Origin: Betaproteobacteria bacterium HGW-Betaproteobacteria-7
Lineage (GTDB): Bacteria; Pseudomonadota; Gammaproteobacteria; Burkholderiales; Rhodocyclaceae
DNA: 64,000 nucleotides
Assembly (NCBI GenBank): GCA_002840765.1
Contig: PHCE01000004.1
Location: 1-64,000 of the forward strand
Direction of reading: 5' to 3'
Shown: one piece after another, positions 62,180 through 64,000 of the stretch
Numbering within the stretch: the stretch's first letter is position 1
How the letters are laid out: each line of letters begins with the position of its first letter
Notes under the pieces: generated by a model
What the model was told of the DNA's origin: nothing
Seen by the model: the letters and a program-made list of their open reading frames with translations, nothing else
Databases searched by the model: none
Position numbers and translations under genes: made by a program

Positions 62180-63106
62180 ATGAGTGGCAATTTGCGATCG
62201 TATGTGGTCTGGAGCATTACGGATGGCAGACCGGGCCATCTGCAGCAGATCCGAGGCTTGATCAAGGCGCTCGGCAAGCAGTTGCCGATCCGCGAAATCG
62301 AGTTGCGGGCTGAGTCCGCCGCGCGCGCCCTGGGCTATCTGGCGACCGGCCGATTCCCACCCGGCGAGCATCATCCGGCGCCCGACCTGATCATCGGTGC
62401 CGGGCATGCGACCCATCTCAATATCCTGGCTGCCCGGCGCGCCCGTGGCGGCAAGACCGTGGTGCTGATGAAACCCAGCCTGCCGCGGCGCCTTTTCGAC
62501 CTGTGCCTGATTCCACAGCACGACGGCGTGGCGCCGGCGCGCAACGTCATCCTGACCCACGGCGCCCTGAACACAATGGAACGCTCGTCGGCAGCCGATC
62601 CGCATGTCGGCCTGATCCTGCTCGGCGGTCTGTCGCGGCATTATCAGTGGCGCGATGCGGAAATTCTGGAGGCTGTCGGCAAGCTGGCGACCGATACCCC
62701 CGACGTACATTGGACCCTGACCACCTCGCCGCGCACCCCCGCCTCGTTGCTCGCCGCTCTGGGCGCCTTGCCGATGACCAATCTGCAGGTCGTGCCATTT
62801 CAGCAGACGACGCAGGGTTGGCTGTCCTCTGTGCTGGGCAGGGCGGGCCAGGTATGGGTGACGCCGGACAGCGTTTCCATGGTTTATGAGGCGCTGACAT
62901 CCGGTGCCGGCGTCGGTGTCTTCGATCTGCCGAGACGCCATTCAAGCCGTGTCGTCAGGGGGCTGGAGCGCCTCGTCCAGTCCGGCTGGGTGACCCGTTT
63001 CCGCAACTGGCAGCCCGGGCAGTCATTGCCCCAGCTGGCTAGCGAACTGGATGAGGCTGCACGTTGTGCGAAGTGGATAAGGCAATTTTGGTATCCCAAC
63101 AGCTGA
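62180..63106 (+). CDS. ELM1/DUF1022-family putative glycosyltransferase-like protein
   Basis: 308 residues with GT-B-like pattern. Motifs ITDGRPGHLQQIRGLIKAL, IIGAGHATHLNILAARRA, LTTSPRTPASLLAAL and VTPDSVSMVYEALTSGA are typical of ELM1/DUF1022 proteins, often in LPS clusters. Activity unproven. Start ATG has GGGAGA upstream. The GT4 gene overlaps its end, indicating one operon. Confidence 0.85.
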   Translation: MSGNLRSYVVWSITDGRPGHLQQIRGLIKALGKQLPIREIELRAESAARALGYLATGRFPPGEHHPAPDLIIGAGHATHLNILAARRARGGKTVVLMKPSLPRRLFDLCLIPQHDGVAPARNVILTHGALNTMERSSAADPHVGLILLGGLSRHYQWRDAEILEAVGKLATDTPDVHWTLTTSPRTPASLLAALGALPMTNLQVVPFQQTTQGWLSSVLGRAGQVWVTPDSVSMVYEALTSGAGVGVFDLPRRHSSRVVRGLERLVQSGWVTRFRNWQPGQSLPQLASELDEAARCAKWIRQFWYPNS

Positions 63107-64000
63107 CCGTCCTGCAGGTTCTTCCGGCCCTGGAAGGCGGCGGCGTCGAACGTGGCACTCTGGAAGTAGCGACATATCTGGTCAAGCGGGGACACCGCTC
63201 ATTGGTGATGTCGGCTGGCGGTCGTCTGGTCAAGCAACTGGTGGCGGAGGGTTCGCAACACCTGTGCTGGCCGATTGGCCTCAAGTCCTTGCGTACCCTG
63301 TTTTTGATCCGGGCGCTGCGTCGCCTGTTCGTTGAGGAACGAGTCGACGTGGTGCACGTGCGTTCCCGGCTGCCGGCCTGGATCTGCTATCTGGCCTGGC
63401 GGGGCATGCCGGCGGCACGGCGTCCGCGGCTAGTGACGACGGCCCACGGTTTCTATTCGCCCGGCCCCTACAGCGCGGTGATGACCCGCGGTGAGACGGT
63501 GATTGCGGTGTCTGATGCTGTTGCCACCTATCTGCAAGACAACTACGGCGCCCTGGATCCTGCCCTCCTGCGCGTCATTCCACGCGGGGTCGATCCCTCC
63601 CGCTATCACCCGACTTACCAGCCCTCGTCCGACTGGCTGCTGCGCTGGCAGACGCAGTATCCGCAACTGGTGCACCGGCGGCTGCTGGTGCTGGCCGGCC
63701 GCCTGACGCGGCTCAAGGGACAGCACGATTTCATCCGCCTGATCGGCGCGCTCCGCCAGGAGTTTCCCGATATACACGGGCTGATCGTCGGCGAGGCGGA
63801 CGCCAGGCATCAGCCTTACCTGGCCGAACTCAAGGCAGCCGTCGCGGCACAGGGTCTGACGGAGTACATCACCTTCACCGGCCATCGTCAGGATCTGCGC
63901 GAAGTATTCAGCGTCAGCGCCCTGGTCCTCTCGCTATCAACGCAGCCGGAAGCCTTCGGGCGCACGGTGCTGGAAGCGCTGGCGCTTGGTGTGCCGGTGG
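63088..64000 (+). CDS. Family 4 glycosyltransferase (3' end outside window)
   Basis: About 300 residues are seen. LQVLPALEGGGVERGTLEVA and the GT4 core (VLAGRLTRLKGQHDFIRL, FTGHRQDL, STQPEAFGRTVLEALALG) are clear, matching LPS-type GT4 enzymes. Start uncertain: TTG at 63088 with AAGG 5 bases upstream preferred; GTG at 63073 also possible. It overlaps the previous gene by about 19 bases. Runs off the window, so length and end are unknown. Confidence 0.88.
   Translation, partial: MVSQQLTVLQVLPALEGGGVERGTLEVATYLVKRGHRSLVMSAGGRLVKQLVAEGSQHLCWPIGLKSLRTLFLIRALRRLFVEERVDVVHVRSRLPAWICYLAWRGMPAARRPRLVTTAHGFYSPGPYSAVMTRGETVIAVSDAVATYLQDNYGALDPALLRVIPRGVDPSRYHPTYQPSSDWLLRWQTQYPQLVHRRLLVLAGRLTRLKGQHDFIRLIGALRQEFPDIHGLIVGEADARHQPYLAELKAAVAAQGLTEYITFTGHRQDLREVFSVSALVLSLSTQPEAFGRTVLEALALGVPV

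Overview
The window is a contiguous, gene-dense, mostly GC-rich chromosomal segment from a betaproteobacterium. A Rhodocyclales/Dechloromonas-like organism is my best guess, from general gene style (CHASE2 signalling proteins, Lap system, type IV pilin, EutBC) and not from any search. No rRNA, tRNA, CRISPR array or recognisable insertion sequence was seen. The first gene (sucD) and the last (a GT4 glycosyltransferase) are cut by the window edges.

Layout. 1-1543: end of sucD with a terminator, then an ornithine cyclodeaminase-family gene. 1624-11345: a tight seven-gene signalling operon holding a CHASE2 Ser/Thr kinase, a PP2C phosphatase, an FHA protein, a CHASE2 nucleotide cyclase, a metallo-beta-lactamase-fold putative cAMP phosphodiesterase, a cyclic-nucleotide-binding/rhodanese protein and a GAF/HD-GYP protein. 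It appears to wire phospho-Ser/Thr, cAMP and c-di-GMP signalling into one unit. 11519-16180: a type IV pilin with a sigma-54-like promoter and strong terminator, followed by a GT-C/TPR membrane protein and an acyltransferase-3/SGNH protein, probably for pilin or glycan decoration. 16337-29476: a polysaccharide locus. A forward block (GT2, GT4, epimerase, GT2) faces a reverse block transcribed from wzm-wzt through an acetyltransferase, two methyltransferases, a DUF616-type glycosyltransferase and two more GT2 genes. Many of these genes are visibly richer in A+T than their surroundings, as in a horizontally exchanged O-antigen/capsule locus.

29604-32729: a junk-and-toxin island on the minus strand. 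It has a truncated wzm remnant, a HEPN/nucleotidyltransferase pair, VapBC, a HepT/MntA pair and a small coding fragment. 32753-38395: a CYTH-CHAD protein behind lapD and lapG (c-di-GMP control of adhesin proteolysis), divergent from a TolC-family outer-membrane protein. 38421-41070: an orphan winged-helix regulator and a SulP-STAS-cNMP fusion transporter. 41246-47367: cytochrome c, an MFS transporter, and an RND efflux pair with a small membrane protein. 47471-51064: eutB, eutC and hflX. 51083-55007: two minus-strand genes with FliD-C-like patterns, flanking a BNR-repeat protein paired with a MoaD/ThiS-like protein. 55244-57695: two tandem beta-hydroxyacid dehydrogenases and a YcgR-like PilZ protein.

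57697-62060: zur and, across a palindromic Zur-box-like site, a divergent ZrgA/ABC/DUF3299/ZIP zinc operon. 62180-64000: an ELM1/DUF1022 protein and the start of a GT4 glycosyltransferase. Cyclic-nucleotide logic recurs: the kinase/cyclase operon, LapD, the PilZ protein and the SulP-cNMP fusion are all candidates for cross-talk in attachment versus motility. The most unusual material is the seven-gene signalling operon, the toxin-antitoxin island at the scar of a lost exporter, and the BNR-MoaD pair with its FliD-like neighbours.
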